A stretch of DNA of 64,000 bases from Haemophilus pittmaniae (GTDB lineage Bacteria > Pseudomonadota > Gammaproteobacteria > Enterobacterales > Pasteurellaceae), in NCBI RefSeq assembly GCF_900186995.1, contig NZ_LT906463.1:1736001-1800000 (forward strand). The letters run 5' to 3'. The notes beneath the pieces were generated by a model. That model had not been told where the DNA came from. It searched no databases and saw only the letters and a program-made list of their open reading frames with translations. Made by a program: the position numbers and the translations under genes. Position 1 is the first letter of the stretch. Every line of letters starts with the position of its first letter. Of this stretch, positions 17,524 through 27,462 are shown piece after piece.

Positions 17524-18396
17524 TTAAAACTTCACTATTTCACCATCTTCTGGAATTGCTACATTTTCAAGCTTATTTGCTTGGACAAATTGACGTAAAT
17601 CCTTACGGTACACAGACATATGGTTTACCGCATCCATGTGCACCGTGATAAGTTTTGTATTCGGTAGCATTTGGCGAGCATGAGCAACATCTTGTAACCC
17701 CATAATAATGCCGTCATTCGGAAAAGCTAAGGTACGCGCATCACCTGTGTTCATAATCATTACATCTGGTTTATAACGATTAATGGCTTTGTTTACTTCG
17801 GCAGTCCAAACTGTGTCACCAACCAAGTAAACCGTTGGATGACCTTTCGCTTGGAATGTTACGCCCATCGCCTCATCTAAAATCTCAGCTAATTGTGGTA
17901 CAGCGTACATTTCCGTTGTGCCGTGAGAACCGCCGGTTTTATTTAAAATAATACCTTCGAACTCCACCGGTTTTTCTAACGATAAACTGGTTATGTTAGT
18001 AAAACCTTGCGCTTTGAGTAGGTCGCCATCCCGTTCATGTTGCACAAAAATTTTGATGGATTTAGGTAAAATTTTTTGTGCAACCTCATCCCAATGATCT
18101 TCATGTGTATGAGTCAAAATAATGGCATCAACATCTTTGAAAGTATCTTCTGCTTTCATCGGCAATTCCACAAGTGGATTACGCAAATGGCTATTTAATG
18201 TCCCTTCAAAGCCTGCATAACGTCCTTTTTCAGCAAGCATCGGATCAATTAAAAAAGTTTTCCCTGCGTAGTTCAGGCGACCCGTGGCATTTCGGATATG
18301 TTGGTAGCTATCAGTGTTTTTAGAGGCAAGATCTACGGCGAAAGTATTTGCGCTAATAGCCAATGCTGTAGTGCTAATTAAGGTTTTTAAGTTCAT
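17524..18396 (-). CDS. Exported metallo-beta-lactamase-fold hydrolase
   Basis: MBL-fold protein with the metal motif HTHEDHWDE, resembling the UlaG-like branch of the superfamily. I start at the ATG at 18396 (MNLKTLISTTALAISANTFA), which gives a signal peptide and has an AAGGAA site, not the longer upstream frame. It has 290 residues and is probably periplasmic. The substrate is unknown. It is divergent from a GlxA-type regulator that probably controls it. Confidence 0.82.
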   Translation of the reverse strand: MNLKTLISTTALAISANTFAVDLASKNTDSYQHIRNATGRLNYAGKTFLIDPMLAEKGRYAGFEGTLNSHLRNPLVELPMKAEDTFKDVDAIILTHTHEDHWDEVAQKILPKSIKIFVQHERDGDLLKAQGFTNITSLSLEKPVEFEGIILNKTGGSHGTTEMYAVPQLAEILDEAMGVTFQAKGHPTVYLVGDTVWTAEVNKAINRYKPDVMIMNTGDARTLAFPNDGIIMGLQDVAHARQMLPNTKLITVHMDAVNHMSVYRKDLRQFVQANKLENVAIPEDGEIVKF

Positions 18397-18537
18397 TGTT
18401 TTTCCTTTTCTATACGTTATTGAATGAATAAACATATTATAGTAAGAACAAAATTGCGCAAAAATAGATAAAAGATCAATAAACATAAAAATCGGGTCAC
18501 TTCTGTGCTATGCTCATATCAAAGTAGGAGAAATAAA

Positions 18538-19491
18538 ATGAATAAACCCACAGTTGCTTTGATTGTGTATGAACAAATGATGCCCATTCATTTTGCGATG
18601 GCATATTCCGTTTTTTCTATGTCGGATTTAAACGGCAAGCCGTTATTTGAGTGTAAAATCGTTAGTGATTCGGACAACCTGACAAACTCGCTATTTCACA
18701 TACATTTAGATGGTGGTTTAGAGTGGTTGGAGAATGCTGATATTGTTGTGATGACTGGATGGCATGATACTCAAGTGATGCCGAGTGAGGCTTTATTAAC
18801 AGCATTACGGCAAGCGTATCAACGTGGTGCAACAGTAGTGGGTTTATGTTATGGCGCCTATGTGTTGGCGTGCAGTGGCCTACTTAACGGCAAAAAAGCA
18901 ACCACACATTGGCTAGGAGATAGTGATTTTACTAGTCGCTTTCCGCAGGTGAAATGGGATTTAAATCCTATTTATTTAGAACAAGATCGACTGATTACCT
19001 CCGCAGGAACGGCAGCTTCCATGGATTGTTGCCTTTCTATTGTCCGTAAATTATATGGTGTGAAGATTGCCAATCATATTGCCCGAATGCTGGTTATCCC
19101 CCCTCATCGTGAAGGCGGACAAGCACAATTTATCGAACGCCCTATTTCTCGTTCCACACCTAATCATAATATCAATGCGTTGCTTGCTTATTTAAATGAA
19201 AATCTGACCGCACTTCATTCGACTGATAGCCTTGCCGAACGTTTGTCAATGAGCCGTAGCACTTTCACACGACATTTTCGCAAAGCAACCGGAATGTCAT
19301 TAAATCAATGGTTAATTGAAGCAAGACTACAGCGAGCAAGAGAGCTTTTGGAAAGCACAGATTTATCTATTACTGACATTGCAGAACAAAGTGGATTTCA
19401 TAGCGATACCGCCTTGCGTCAGCACTTCTTGAAAAAACATAAGATTTCACCGAATCGCTGGCGTAAGCAGTTTCAAATTGAGGATGTTTAG
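18538..19491 (+). CDS. GlxA/FtrA-type AraC-family regulator with DJ-1/PfpI domain
   Basis: Two-domain regulator. The N-terminal DJ-1/PfpI-like domain contains VVGLCYGAYVLA (residues about 100-112). The C-terminal AraC helix-turn-helix pair reads LAERLSMSRSTFTRHFRKATG and then ITDIAEQSGFHSDTALRQHF. Start at the ATG at 18538 after GTAGGAG. It has 317 residues. It probably regulates the divergent MBL gene across the 141-base spacer. One AAGTGCGGT-type uptake word lies in the gene (reverse, 19207-19215) and another just after it (about 19506). Confidence 0.88.
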   Translation: MNKPTVALIVYEQMMPIHFAMAYSVFSMSDLNGKPLFECKIVSDSDNLTNSLFHIHLDGGLEWLENADIVVMTGWHDTQVMPSEALLTALRQAYQRGATVVGLCYGAYVLACSGLLNGKKATTHWLGDSDFTSRFPQVKWDLNPIYLEQDRLITSAGTAASMDCCLSIVRKLYGVKIANHIARMLVIPPHREGGQAQFIERPISRSTPNHNINALLAYLNENLTALHSTDSLAERLSMSRSTFTRHFRKATGMSLNQWLIEARLQRARELLESTDLSITDIAEQSGFHSDTALRQHFLKKHKISPNRWRKQFQIEDV

Positions 19492-20242
19492 ATCTTTTTA
19501 TTTTAAAGTGCGGTCAGATTTCAAAGCATTTTTGCAAATTCCTTTCAAAATTAGAAAGTTTGTTTATCTAAACTCAGCTGTTTTCTCCAACAAAAATTCA
19601 ATCACAGTCTGCACTTCGAGCATTGGCTATATTGCTAACATTTCTTATAAGCAGAATGTAAGTCAAACACATTTTTCCTAAGGAAAATTCATATCAGTAA
19701 TACACTTTTCAAACGAAAACGATTATATGAGTACATTTTTCTAATGAAATAAGGTGTTTTGATTTGATGTAAAAAAGCATATGCAGTATGTATCCCGATG
19801 AATCCTTCGTTGAATAAATCATTCCAACCTTGTGCCATTTGCCTTATTGAAAAATTAACCTTGGATAAATATCAACATTAGATACGTATTAAACGGCATC
19901 ACCTTAATCTTTCCGCATAAAATCAGATTCTTTAAAAAACCACTAATCTAAAGTTTCCAATAACAGCATAGCGATAACTCTAATTTTGCTCTGCTTAGCC
20001 ACCGAAACTTCTACTTTAGCCTTATCACAAATAATTACTCCCTGCCCCGCCGTTTCTGTCTCCCGAAACGCTACCTTGAAAATCATAGTTTTTGCAAAAA
20101 ATCGACATAACTCATTGATTTTATTAGAATTCATTTAAAAAGTAGATTTGGCCAATATTTTTGTTGCAAAACATCTCTTTCCCGTTAGGATCTGGCGCCA
20201 TTGGCTGCGGATGATTCGTGGCCGTCAACTTAAGGAAAAAAC
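19492..20242. other. 750-base stretch with no intact gene
   Basis: Holds one uptake word near 19506, short open stretches on the minus strand with no proper start (a 19-residue end reading MLEVQTVIEFLLEKTAEFR near 19570-19630, and a 63-residue frame at 19943-20134), and repeat copy 4. The broken character suggests decayed genes, but I cannot name a family. The brnQ promoter must lie in its last 100 bases. Confidence 0.5.
20065..20150 (+). repeat. Dispersed intergenic palindromic element, copy 4
   Basis: Runs from CGAAACGCTACC with GAAAATCATAGTTTTTGC, through an A-rich middle, to the core TCATTGATTTTATTA (about 20112-20126). The CGCCCC end is degenerate here. A partial look-alike (AAAATCAGATTCTTT, then an A run) is at about 19920. 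Confidence 0.65.
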
Positions 20243-21568
20243 ATGTTTAAAAAAGCGGGATTAACCGGATTGTTGTTATTCGGGATTTTCTTTGGCGCGG
20301 GAAATTTAATTTTTCCACCGGCGTTGGGGGCCTTATCGGGCGATGCATTTTGGCCTGCCATTGGTGGCTTTGTGCTATCTGGTGTGGGTATCGCTGTGCT
20401 CACATTAATTATCGGGGCATTAAATCCAAAGGGGTATGTATTTGAGATTTCTGAAAAAATATCGCCCCTTGTAGCCATTATTTATTTAGTCGTGCTCTAT
20501 TTGGCAATCGGTCCATTTTTTGCAATTCCGCGTACAGCAACGGCCGCCTATGAAGTGGGGATTGCGCCATTACTTGGCGATAAAACTAGCCAATATCTAT
20601 TGCCATTCACCCTGATTTATTTTGCGGCAGCGTTACTGATTGCCCTGAATCCATCAAAAATTTTAGATAGCGTCGGACGCATTCTAACTCCGCTATTCGC
20701 GGCCTTGATTCTACTTTTAGTGGTGTTAGGTGTTTATCAATATATGGATTTTCCACCGGCGAATACCGCTGCGGAATATTTGCAATCGGCATTTGGTAGC
20801 GGCTTTTTAGAGGGATATAACACCTTAGATGCTTTGGCTTCCGTTGCCTTTAGCGTGATTGTGGTGAAAACGTTGCGCCAATTGGGATTCCAGAATAAAC
20901 GACAATATATCATCACGATTTGGTTGGTGGGGATTGTGGTCGCCGCCGGATTTAGCTTGCTGTATATCGGGCTGGCCTTGCTGGGAAATCACTTCCCTAT
21001 TCCACCGGAAATCATGCAATCGGACATCAATAAGGGCGTGTATATTTTATCCGCCGCAACGCAAGCCATTTTCGGGCATTATGCACAATGGTTCTTGGCA
21101 TTGATGGTGAGTATGACTTGTTTCACCACCACGGTGGGGCTTATCGTGTCCTGTTCAGAATTCTTTAAAGAGCGTTTTCCGCAACTGTCCTATAAACATT
21201 ATGCGCTATTGTTTACGCTAATTGGCTTAGCGGTGGCCAATTTGGGATTGAACACAATTATTCGCTTCTCAGTGCCGGTGCTCCAATTACTCTATCCGAT
21301 TACTATTGTGTTGGTGGTATTGATTATCGCGCATAAATTTATTCCGTTAGCCAAATTGGGCATGCAGCTGACCGTCCTCTTGGTAGGACTAACCGCCTTG
21401 GCTGATGTGATTGCACAACATTTTGCATTGCCACTTTTGAGCGCTGGAATTAAACAACTGCCCTTTGCCGAACTGGCTATGGCTTGGGTAGCTCCTGGTT
21501 TATTGGGGTTGCTGTGCGCGATGATTTTGCCAAATCGCTACCGCAGTACGCCGTTTCATTTGGAATAA
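20243..21568 (+). CDS. brnQ: Branched-chain amino acid transporter BrnQ
   Basis: LIVCS-family cation symporter for leucine, isoleucine and valine in the inner membrane. It has 441 residues and about 12 hydrophobic segments. The N-terminus (MFKKAGLTGLLLFGIFFGAGNLIFPPALG) and the AIGPFFAIPRTATAAYEVG segment are family hallmarks. An AAGGAA site precedes the ATG. It is a single-gene unit. Confidence 0.95.
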   Translation: MFKKAGLTGLLLFGIFFGAGNLIFPPALGALSGDAFWPAIGGFVLSGVGIAVLTLIIGALNPKGYVFEISEKISPLVAIIYLVVLYLAIGPFFAIPRTATAAYEVGIAPLLGDKTSQYLLPFTLIYFAAALLIALNPSKILDSVGRILTPLFAALILLLVVLGVYQYMDFPPANTAAEYLQSAFGSGFLEGYNTLDALASVAFSVIVVKTLRQLGFQNKRQYIITIWLVGIVVAAGFSLLYIGLALLGNHFPIPPEIMQSDINKGVYILSAATQAIFGHYAQWFLALMVSMTCFTTTVGLIVSCSEFFKERFPQLSYKHYALLFTLIGLAVANLGLNTIIRFSVPVLQLLYPITIVLVVLIIAHKFIPLAKLGMQLTVLLVGLTALADVIAQHFALPLLSAGIKQLPFAELAMAWVAPGLLGLLCAMILPNRYRSTPFHLE

Positions 21569-21572
21569 TGAA

Positions 21573-21648
21573 ACGCTCTCTTAATTTCCAACGTTTTTCC
21601 AAAAATTAAAGCTAACCCATTGATTTTATTAGTAGTAATATAAAAACA
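21573..21648 (+). repeat. Dispersed intergenic palindromic element, copy 5
   Basis: Forward copy directly after brnQ, with the core CCCATTGATTTTATTAG at about 21617-21633 and a degenerate CG-end (AAACGCTCTC). It is paired with the reverse copy 6, 70-90 bases on, with the brnQ terminator between them. Confidence 0.7.
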
Positions 21649-21650
21649 TA

Positions 21651-21678
21651 AAATGCGCCTAAACAGGGCGCATTTTTT
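21651..21678 (+). terminator. brnQ terminator
   Basis: AAATGCGCC (21651-21659) pairs with GGCGCATTT (21667-21675), followed by T residues. It lies between two inverted repeat copies. Confidence 0.85.
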
Positions 21679-21720
21679 ATTCTCAACAAAGCAGAAAAAA
21701 AGATTATTTTTAATCATATG

Positions 21721-21783
21721 TAATAAAATCAATGGGTTACACCATCTTTTAGCAAAAACTTTTATTTTCGTGGGGGCGTTTGG
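21721..21783 (-). repeat. Dispersed intergenic palindromic element, copy 6
   Basis: Reverse copy: core TAATAAAATCAATGGG at 21721-21736, A-rich middle, and the GGGGGCGTTT end at about 21772-21781, five bases from the smrB stop. Confidence 0.75.
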
Positions 21784-21787
21784 GCAT

Positions 21788-22297
21788 TTAGATTTCGACC
21801 AAAATCAGAATTGCGGCATCTCCGCCCCACTCTTTGGGAGCTTGATGGAGCGCGCGCACCTTCGGGTGTTGCACCAGCCAGCGGGGAATTTGTTTTTTCA
21901 GAGTGAAAGTGCCGTAGCCGGTCATAATGGAGGCGCAATCCACCTGCTCCTGTTCACAGGCTAAAAGCAACGCAGCCAGTTCCTGCTTGGCCTGTTCACG
22001 GGTTAAACCATGTAAATCTAGGAATAATTCCGGGCTGAAATCCCCACGGCGTAATTGTTTAAGCAAATGCGATTCTTCCCCTTCTCGTAAATATTTCACC
22101 ACGCCATCATACTCGTTGAGCAAAGGTTCATATTCATCGGAGAAATAAAACAACGTGTCCTGCTTTTCACGCAATTGACGTTGTAAGAGCTTATTTGGCT
22201 CTTTGTGAATGCGCACGGGCGCTAAGGTATCCTGTTTTAACGGCTTAATGCCGGCTGTAGCGGCGCGGAACAGCGCCAATTCATCGTTATCTGGCAT
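21788..22297 (-). CDS. smrB: Smr-domain endonuclease SmrB
   Basis: Ribosome-collision rescue nuclease: SmrB cuts mRNA between stalled ribosomes in E. coli. The C-terminal Smr domain shows LFLDLHGLTREQAKQEL and the TGYGTFTLKKQ loop; HQAPKEWGGDAAILI closes the protein. I start at the ATG at 22297 (MPDNDELALF), which aligns with E. coli, not the upstream TTG. It has 169 residues. It is divergent from prmB, the conserved pairing. Confidence 0.92.
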   Translation of the reverse strand: MPDNDELALFRAATAGIKPLKQDTLAPVRIHKEPNKLLQRQLREKQDTLFYFSDEYEPLLNEYDGVVKYLREGEESHLLKQLRRGDFSPELFLDLHGLTREQAKQELAALLLACEQEQVDCASIMTGYGTFTLKKQIPRWLVQHPKVRALHQAPKEWGGDAAILILVEI

Positions 22298-22379
22298 AAT
22301 TTCAGGGTTCAATATGAAAAGGGCTTAATGATACCACCGTTTTATGATATAACGGGCCGATTTTTTATAAGGACCACCT

Positions 22380-23321
22380 ATGACAGAACATAATCAAGCC
22401 CTTGCTGCAACTATCCGTGAGGATAATGTGCTAGAGGCCTTACAAAGCATTGAGGATTTTTTACGCTGGACTTACAGCAGTTTTAACCGTAGCGATATTT
22501 ATTATGGTCAAGGATTTGATAATCCTTGGGATGAAGCCCAGCAATTGGTATTAGGCGGACTACAATTGCCACCTGATGTGCCGGAATCGTTATATCGCGC
22601 CCGTTTAACCCAAAGTGAAAAAGAAACCTTGTTGGAATTGGTATTGGCACGTATTGAGCAACGTGTGCCGGTGGCTTATTTAACGAATAGTGCTTGGTTC
22701 TGCGGTTTGGAATTTTATGTGGATGAACGCACCATTATTCCGCGTTCACCAATTAGTGCATTAATTCAGGATGGTTTTAGCTCACTATTAACGCATCAGC
22801 CACAACGCATCTTAGATCTTTGTACCGGTAGCGGTTGCATCGCAATCGCCTGCGCCGATAAATTCCCAGAAGCGGAAGTGGATGCCGTAGATTTATCAGT
22901 CGATGCACTAAACGTGGCAGAGATTAATATTGCCCGCCACCAAATGGAGCATCAAGTGTTCCCGATTCAATCGGATCTGTTTAATAATTTGCTTGGTCAA
23001 CAATATGATTTAATCGTCAGCAATCCACCTTATGTGGATGCCGAAGATTTAGCCGATATGCCACAGGAATTCCATTTTGAGCCGGAATTGGCGTTAGGTT
23101 CCGGGGCGGATGGTTTGGATATTACCAAACGTATTTTGCGTGAAGCGGCTGATTATTTAACGGAAAATGGTGTATTGGTATGTGAAGTGGGAAATAGCAT
23201 GCTAAGCTTGATTGAACAATATCCGGAGGTGCCGTTTAATTGGCTGGAGCTAAAAAATGGCGGTTTAGGCGTATTTGCCTTGGATAAAGCAACCTTGCTG
23301 CAATTCCGCGAACAATTCTAA
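22380..23321 (+). CDS. prmB: Ribosomal protein L3 glutamine methyltransferase PrmB
   Basis: SAM-dependent N5-glutamine methyltransferase acting on 50S protein L3. It has 313 residues. The SAM-binding region reads [13 protein letters not shown], and the catalytic NPPY motif is in IVSNPPYVD. The N-terminal helical domain is typical. AAGGACC precedes the ATG. Both this gene and smrB act on ribosomes and share one intergenic region. Confidence 0.95.
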   Translation: MTEHNQALAATIREDNVLEALQSIEDFLRWTYSSFNRSDIYYGQGFDNPWDEAQQLVLGGLQLPPDVPESLYRARLTQSEKETLLELVLARIEQRVPVAYLTNSAWFCGLEFYVDERTIIPRSPISALIQDGFSSLLTHQPQRILDLCTGSGCIAIACADKFPEAEVDAVDLSVDALNVAEINIARHQMEHQVFPIQSDLFNNLLGQQYDLIVSNPPYVDAEDLADMPQEFHFEPELALGSGADGLDITKRILREAADYLTENGVLVCEVGNSMLSLIEQYPEVPFNWLELKNGGLGVFALDKATLLQFREQF

Positions 23322-23322
23322 A

Positions 23323-23356
23323 CAAAAAAGCGAAGGTAAGACCTTCGCTTTTTTGT
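23323..23356. terminator. Bidirectional terminator after prmB
   Basis: AAAAAAGCGAAGGT (23324-23337) is perfectly complementary to ACCTTCGCTTTTTT (23341-23354), with a three-base loop. It serves prmB and the convergent phosphatase gene. Confidence 0.92.
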
Positions 23357-23369
23357 TTGTCTCATATGA

Positions 23370-24002
23370 TTATTGTAAATGAGCTACATCATTAAGTTGC
23401 TCAATATGAAAGCCGCTTTCACTATCGTATTTCACAATGCTAATCGAAGTATTCAATAATGACTCTGATTTACCTGCATCACGGTGGTTTTGCCAAGTTG
23501 CCCCGCCCAATAAGGCCAATAAAAGACGCAAGGTATGGCCATGCGATACCACTAAAATATTGGCACCCGATTGATGCACCTTAATAATATCGTGCAACGC
23601 AGCCATTGCACGAACCGCTAATTGTTCAAAGGTTTCACCACCATTGTTTAATGCTTTATAAGCGCCCGGTTCATTGATGAGTTGTTTGAACTCGGTTAAT
23701 TCCCGCAAGTCATCGACTTGCATTCCTTCCCAACTCCCAAAAAACTGCTCATTTAGTCCACGATGTTGAAACAGCGGAATATCTCGTTCACCGATAATAT
23801 GCCCTGCAGTGTCAATGGTACGTTGTAAAATACTGGAATATGCCGCGGCAAATTCGACCTGCTGTAAGGCAGCACCGGTTTTCTGAGCGCCGACAATACC
23901 TTGTTCGGTCAGCGGTGAATCACCAAATCCTTGCAAAAGTCCTTGTTCGTTCCATTGGGTGCGACCATGACGAATAAAATAAAAAGTCAGTTTTTTAGAC
24001 AT
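23370..24002 (-). CDS. Histidine phosphatase family protein (GpmB-like)
   Basis: Cytoplasmic phosphatase of the cofactor-dependent phosphoglycerate mutase superfamily, 210 residues. The phospho-histidine motif is FIRHGRTQWNEQG near residue 8-20, and the second catalytic histidine is in ILVVSHGHTLRLLL. The substrate cannot be set from sequence. GpmB-like and alpha-ribazole-phosphatase-like members look alike. Confidence 0.85.
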   Translation of the reverse strand: MSKKLTFYFIRHGRTQWNEQGLLQGFGDSPLTEQGIVGAQKTGAALQQVEFAAAYSSILQRTIDTAGHIIGERDIPLFQHRGLNEQFFGSWEGMQVDDLRELTEFKQLINEPGAYKALNNGGETFEQLAVRAMAALHDIIKVHQSGANILVVSHGHTLRLLLALLGGATWQNHRDAGKSESLLNTSISIVKYDSESGFHIEQLNDVAHLQ

Positions 24003-24020
24003 AATAATTCCTTTAAAAAA

Positions 24021-24042
24021 TAAGGAAGCCTTAGACTTCCTT
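24021..24042 (-). terminator. Terminator of the macA-macB-channel operon
   Basis: TAAGGAAG pairs with CTTCCTTA; on the minus strand the stem is followed by a T run (the A run at 24015-24021). Confidence 0.75.
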
Positions 24043-24052
24043 ATGGGGATGA

Positions 24053-25420
24053 TTAGCGGGAGTAATACCCTGCCATTGAGCTATATACCGCATTTTCACT
24101 TTGAATTAGTGCGTATTTTGCATTTAAGATGGCAATCTGCGAAGCTTTTTCGGTATTGGCTGCAGTCAACCATTCACGTAATTCGGAAACGCCCGCATTA
24201 TAACGATTACGATAATATTGGGTAATTCGTTGGTTGTATTGATAAGTTTTTTGCTGGTTAGCAAAGCTGCTTTCGGCTTGGCGGAAGGCAAAATAGTTGG
24301 TATCCACATCGTTCAATACCGTCGTGATTGCCTGTTCATAATTTAAACGGGCGGTTTCATAATCAGCTTCAGAAATTTTGACATTCCATTTCACCGTATT
24401 CCAATTCAAGAACGGCAAACTGATATTTAATAAGCCAGATGCAATTGGCGTGTGGGTCGCATTATTCACATGGGTACCGGAAGAACTGAGGCTACCGCCT
24501 AAAGTTACTTCAGGGAACCAGCCTTTCTCTGTGGCTTTCGCATTTTTGAACGCGCTACTTAAACGATATTGATAACCTTTGATATCTGGACGATTAGCAA
24601 TCACAGAAACCGGCACATTTAAATTCACGCCCACGTTTTTCACGCTAAGAATATGCGGGAAGTTGATATTTAAAGCAGCATCCGGGGTTAAATTTAACAG
24701 ATTACGTAATGTTTGCTCCGCAGTTTTGCGCTGAGTTTCGTAAGAAATGAGGCTATTGCGGGCTGTCAATACAGCCTGTTGGGCTTGATCGATACTGGCG
24801 CTATCCGCTACACCTTGATTGAAACGGCGTTGCATAATGGCACTAATATCCGTGTAATATTTGATGCTATCCAGGGTCGCACTAATTGCATCATTCAAAT
24901 AGGCGATTTGATAATAGGTTGTAACAACTGAGTTAATCAATGACAGTTTAGTCGCTTCTAAATCTTCAGCTGTCGCTTTGTGAGTCCATTCTGCCGCATC
25001 TGCTGCATCGGCTAAACGACGCCATAAATCCAAGGTATAGCTAACATTAAGTGAACCCTTATGGCTAAGTGTAGAATTACCACCGGTCTTAATATTTTTA
25101 GATGCGGATGAAGATGTTGAACCACTAAAGGCCGGAATCAAATTAGCTCCAGCAAGATTCGCAGAGTACAGTGCACGATTTAAGCTTACTGCTGCTTTCG
25201 CTAAATTTTTATTGTTTAGTAAGGCTTGCTCTACAACTTGATTTAATTGTGGATCATTGTATAACGCCCACCAGTTTTCTTTCACATTATATTGCTTGGT
25301 AATTTCCGCATATTTTTGATAATCCTGTTGGCTGGCCTTGTAAGAATCGCCGATATTGGCACAACCGACTAAAGCACTGCTTAACATAAGGGCCAGTGCT
25401 GCTTTTTTAATATGTAACAT
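24053..25420 (-). CDS. Outer-membrane efflux channel lipoprotein (TolC/OprM/CmeC type)
   Basis: Trimeric outer-membrane channel partner of the MacAB pump encoded upstream. It has 455 residues. The lipobox is LVGC (Cys20), and WWALYNDPQLNQVVEQALLNNKNL is the start of the outer-membrane efflux domain, which is duplicated along the protein (YQIAYLNDAISAT, then YEQAITTVLNDVDTNYFAFRQAE). It is the last gene of the operon, 93 bases after macB. Confidence 0.9.
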   Translation of the reverse strand: MLHIKKAALALMLSSALVGCANIGDSYKASQQDYQKYAEITKQYNVKENWWALYNDPQLNQVVEQALLNNKNLAKAAVSLNRALYSANLAGANLIPAFSGSTSSSASKNIKTGGNSTLSHKGSLNVSYTLDLWRRLADAADAAEWTHKATAEDLEATKLSLINSVVTTYYQIAYLNDAISATLDSIKYYTDISAIMQRRFNQGVADSASIDQAQQAVLTARNSLISYETQRKTAEQTLRNLLNLTPDAALNINFPHILSVKNVGVNLNVPVSVIANRPDIKGYQYRLSSAFKNAKATEKGWFPEVTLGGSLSSSGTHVNNATHTPIASGLLNISLPFLNWNTVKWNVKISEADYETARLNYEQAITTVLNDVDTNYFAFRQAESSFANQQKTYQYNQRITQYYRNRYNAGVSELREWLTAANTEKASQIAILNAKYALIQSENAVYSSMAGYYSR

Positions 25421-25513
25421 TGATTTTTCCTTCTAAATAAAGAGGCAATAAATTGCCCTGATGTCATCAATAAAACCCTGGAATTTTACCCAAGTTTAAA
25501 ATTTTCACCAAAA

Positions 25514-27448
25514 TTATTCCCGTGCTAGTGCATTTATCGGATCCAATTGAGCTGCTCTTTTGGCTGGCATATAACCGAAAATAACACCGATTAATGTGGA
25601 GAATAATACGGCTGCAACGATAGAAAAGGCTGAGAAAGCCATGGTGAAATCTTTTACAAATAAATTAAATATTAAACCGATAAGGCCTGAAATCATTACG
25701 CCGGTAATCCCACCAATTAAACAAATTAAAATGGCTTCAATTAAAAATTGTTGCAAGATATTACCCTGTCTAGCACCAATTGCCATTCGTACACCGATTT
25801 CTTTGGTTCGCTCGGTAACGGAAACCAACATAATATTCATTACGCCAATACCACCAACAATTAATGAAATAAACGCAATGGAAGAAATTAACAATTTCAT
25901 CGTACCGGTGGTGCTTTCAATGGTTTGCTTAATCGTATCGCTATTCATGATAAAAAAATCTTTTTTACCATGGCGCATCTTAAGTAATTCAGTAATGCCC
26001 TTTTCTGCTGCAGTAGTATCTACCGAATCATCGATTTTAACTGTTATCGAGCCAATTTTCTTACTGCCGGAAATTCGATTCATTACCGTTGTGTAAGGAG
26101 CATACATATTTAATGAACTACTAGCTCCGCCCATTTGTTTGTCTGATACGACTCCAATAATAATTAATGGGCGTTTATTAAGCATTACAACTTTGCCGAT
26201 AGGATCCTCATTGGGAAAAATAGATTTTTTAGCACTTTCATCTATTAGAGCAACTTGATTACTATCCAACACATCTTGGTGAGATAGTAAGCGACCTTGT
26301 TTTAATTTTAAACCTTCGACATCAAAGGATTCTTCCCCAACACCTTTTAAAGTTGTTGAAGAAAACTCCTTATTACCATACACCAATGTACCGCTAGCGT
26401 AGCTATTAGGCGTTACACTCTGAACATAATGCTGCTGACTTAATACATTAGCATCACTCACTGTCAAATTTTGCATTTGCTCAGCACGGCGGTCACCAAA
26501 TCCTGTCCCATTAAAGATGGTCATAGTATTCGTGCCAATCCCTTTGATATTTTCCAAAATTTTCTGCTGAGAACCATTTCCCAATGCAACAACAGATACA
26601 ACCGATGTGATCCCAATAATGATCCCTAACATCGTGAGCAATGAGCGCATTTTATGGGCAATTATTGCACTAATAGACATTTTGAAGGATTCAGCTAATT
26701 GATCCTTACTAAATCCAAAGTGACGTTTTCGTTCGTTTATCGCTGTATTGGTAATAGAACTTACTGCTTTCTTTTGGCTATCGTTAATGATTTTTCCATC
26801 ACTAATTTCAATCACGCGATTAGCTTGAGCCGCAATTTCTCGGTCATGGGTTACCATAATGATGGTATGCCCCTCTGAATGCAGTTGGCGCAAAATTTCC
26901 ATAACATTTTTACCGCTTTGGGAATCCAACGCACCGGTCGGCTCATCGGCTAAAATGATCTCACCACCATTCATTAGCGCTCGCGCAATACTTACTCGTT
27001 GTTGCTGTCCGCCGGACAATTGAGAGGGTTTATTTTGACATTTATCGCCTAATCCGAGCTTTTCCAACAGCTGTTTGGCCCGCTCAAGTCTCACCTGCTG
27101 AGAAAATCCTGCATAAATAGCCGGTAATGCAACATTTTCTTGTGCCGTTAAGCTGGATAACAAATTATAGCGTTGGAAAATAAAACCGAATTTTTGACTA
27201 CGCAGGTCAGACAGTTGATCCTTTGAAAGCTCGATGGTTTCTTTACCATTAATTTTATAGGAGCCGCTTGAGGCTGTATCCAAACAACCGATAATATTCA
27301 TCAAAGTTGATTTGCCGGAGCCTGATTGCCCGATAATGGCCACAAAATCACCTTTTTCAATGGAAAGAGAAATATCCTTTAAGATATGCGCTCGATTTTC
27401 CCCTTCCCCGAAATAGCGATTCAGGTTTTTAATTTCAATGATTTGCAA
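25514..27448 (-). CDS. macB: MacB-type ABC efflux ATPase/permease
   Basis: One-polypeptide ATPase plus membrane subunit of a tripartite efflux pump, 644 residues. The N-terminal ATPase domain has Walker A GQSGSGKST, signature LSGGQQQRV and Walker B IILADEPTGALDSQSG. One membrane helix follows near residue 270 (SLLTMLGIIIGITSVVSVVAL), then a large periplasmic domain and three C-terminal helices (the FtsX-like part with GVRMAIGARQGNILQQFL). Substrates of MacB include macrolides and peptide toxins in other species. It lies 14 bases after macA. Confidence 0.95.
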   Translation of the reverse strand: MQIIEIKNLNRYFGEGENRAHILKDISLSIEKGDFVAIIGQSGSGKSTLMNIIGCLDTASSGSYKINGKETIELSKDQLSDLRSQKFGFIFQRYNLLSSLTAQENVALPAIYAGFSQQVRLERAKQLLEKLGLGDKCQNKPSQLSGGQQQRVSIARALMNGGEIILADEPTGALDSQSGKNVMEILRQLHSEGHTIIMVTHDREIAAQANRVIEISDGKIINDSQKKAVSSITNTAINERKRHFGFSKDQLAESFKMSISAIIAHKMRSLLTMLGIIIGITSVVSVVALGNGSQQKILENIKGIGTNTMTIFNGTGFGDRRAEQMQNLTVSDANVLSQQHYVQSVTPNSYASGTLVYGNKEFSSTTLKGVGEESFDVEGLKLKQGRLLSHQDVLDSNQVALIDESAKKSIFPNEDPIGKVVMLNKRPLIIIGVVSDKQMGGASSSLNMYAPYTTVMNRISGSKKIGSITVKIDDSVDTTAAEKGITELLKMRHGKKDFFIMNSDTIKQTIESTTGTMKLLISSIAFISLIVGGIGVMNIMLVSVTERTKEIGVRMAIGARQGNILQQFLIEAILICLIGGITGVMISGLIGLIFNLFVKDFTMAFSAFSIVAAVLFSTLIGVIFGYMPAKRAAQLDPINALARE

Positions 27449-27462
27449 AGCACTACCGTCCT

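Noticed and set aside
19943-20134. 63-residue frame on the minus strand
   Set aside because: It overlaps repeat copy 4, has no ribosome site and no family I can name.
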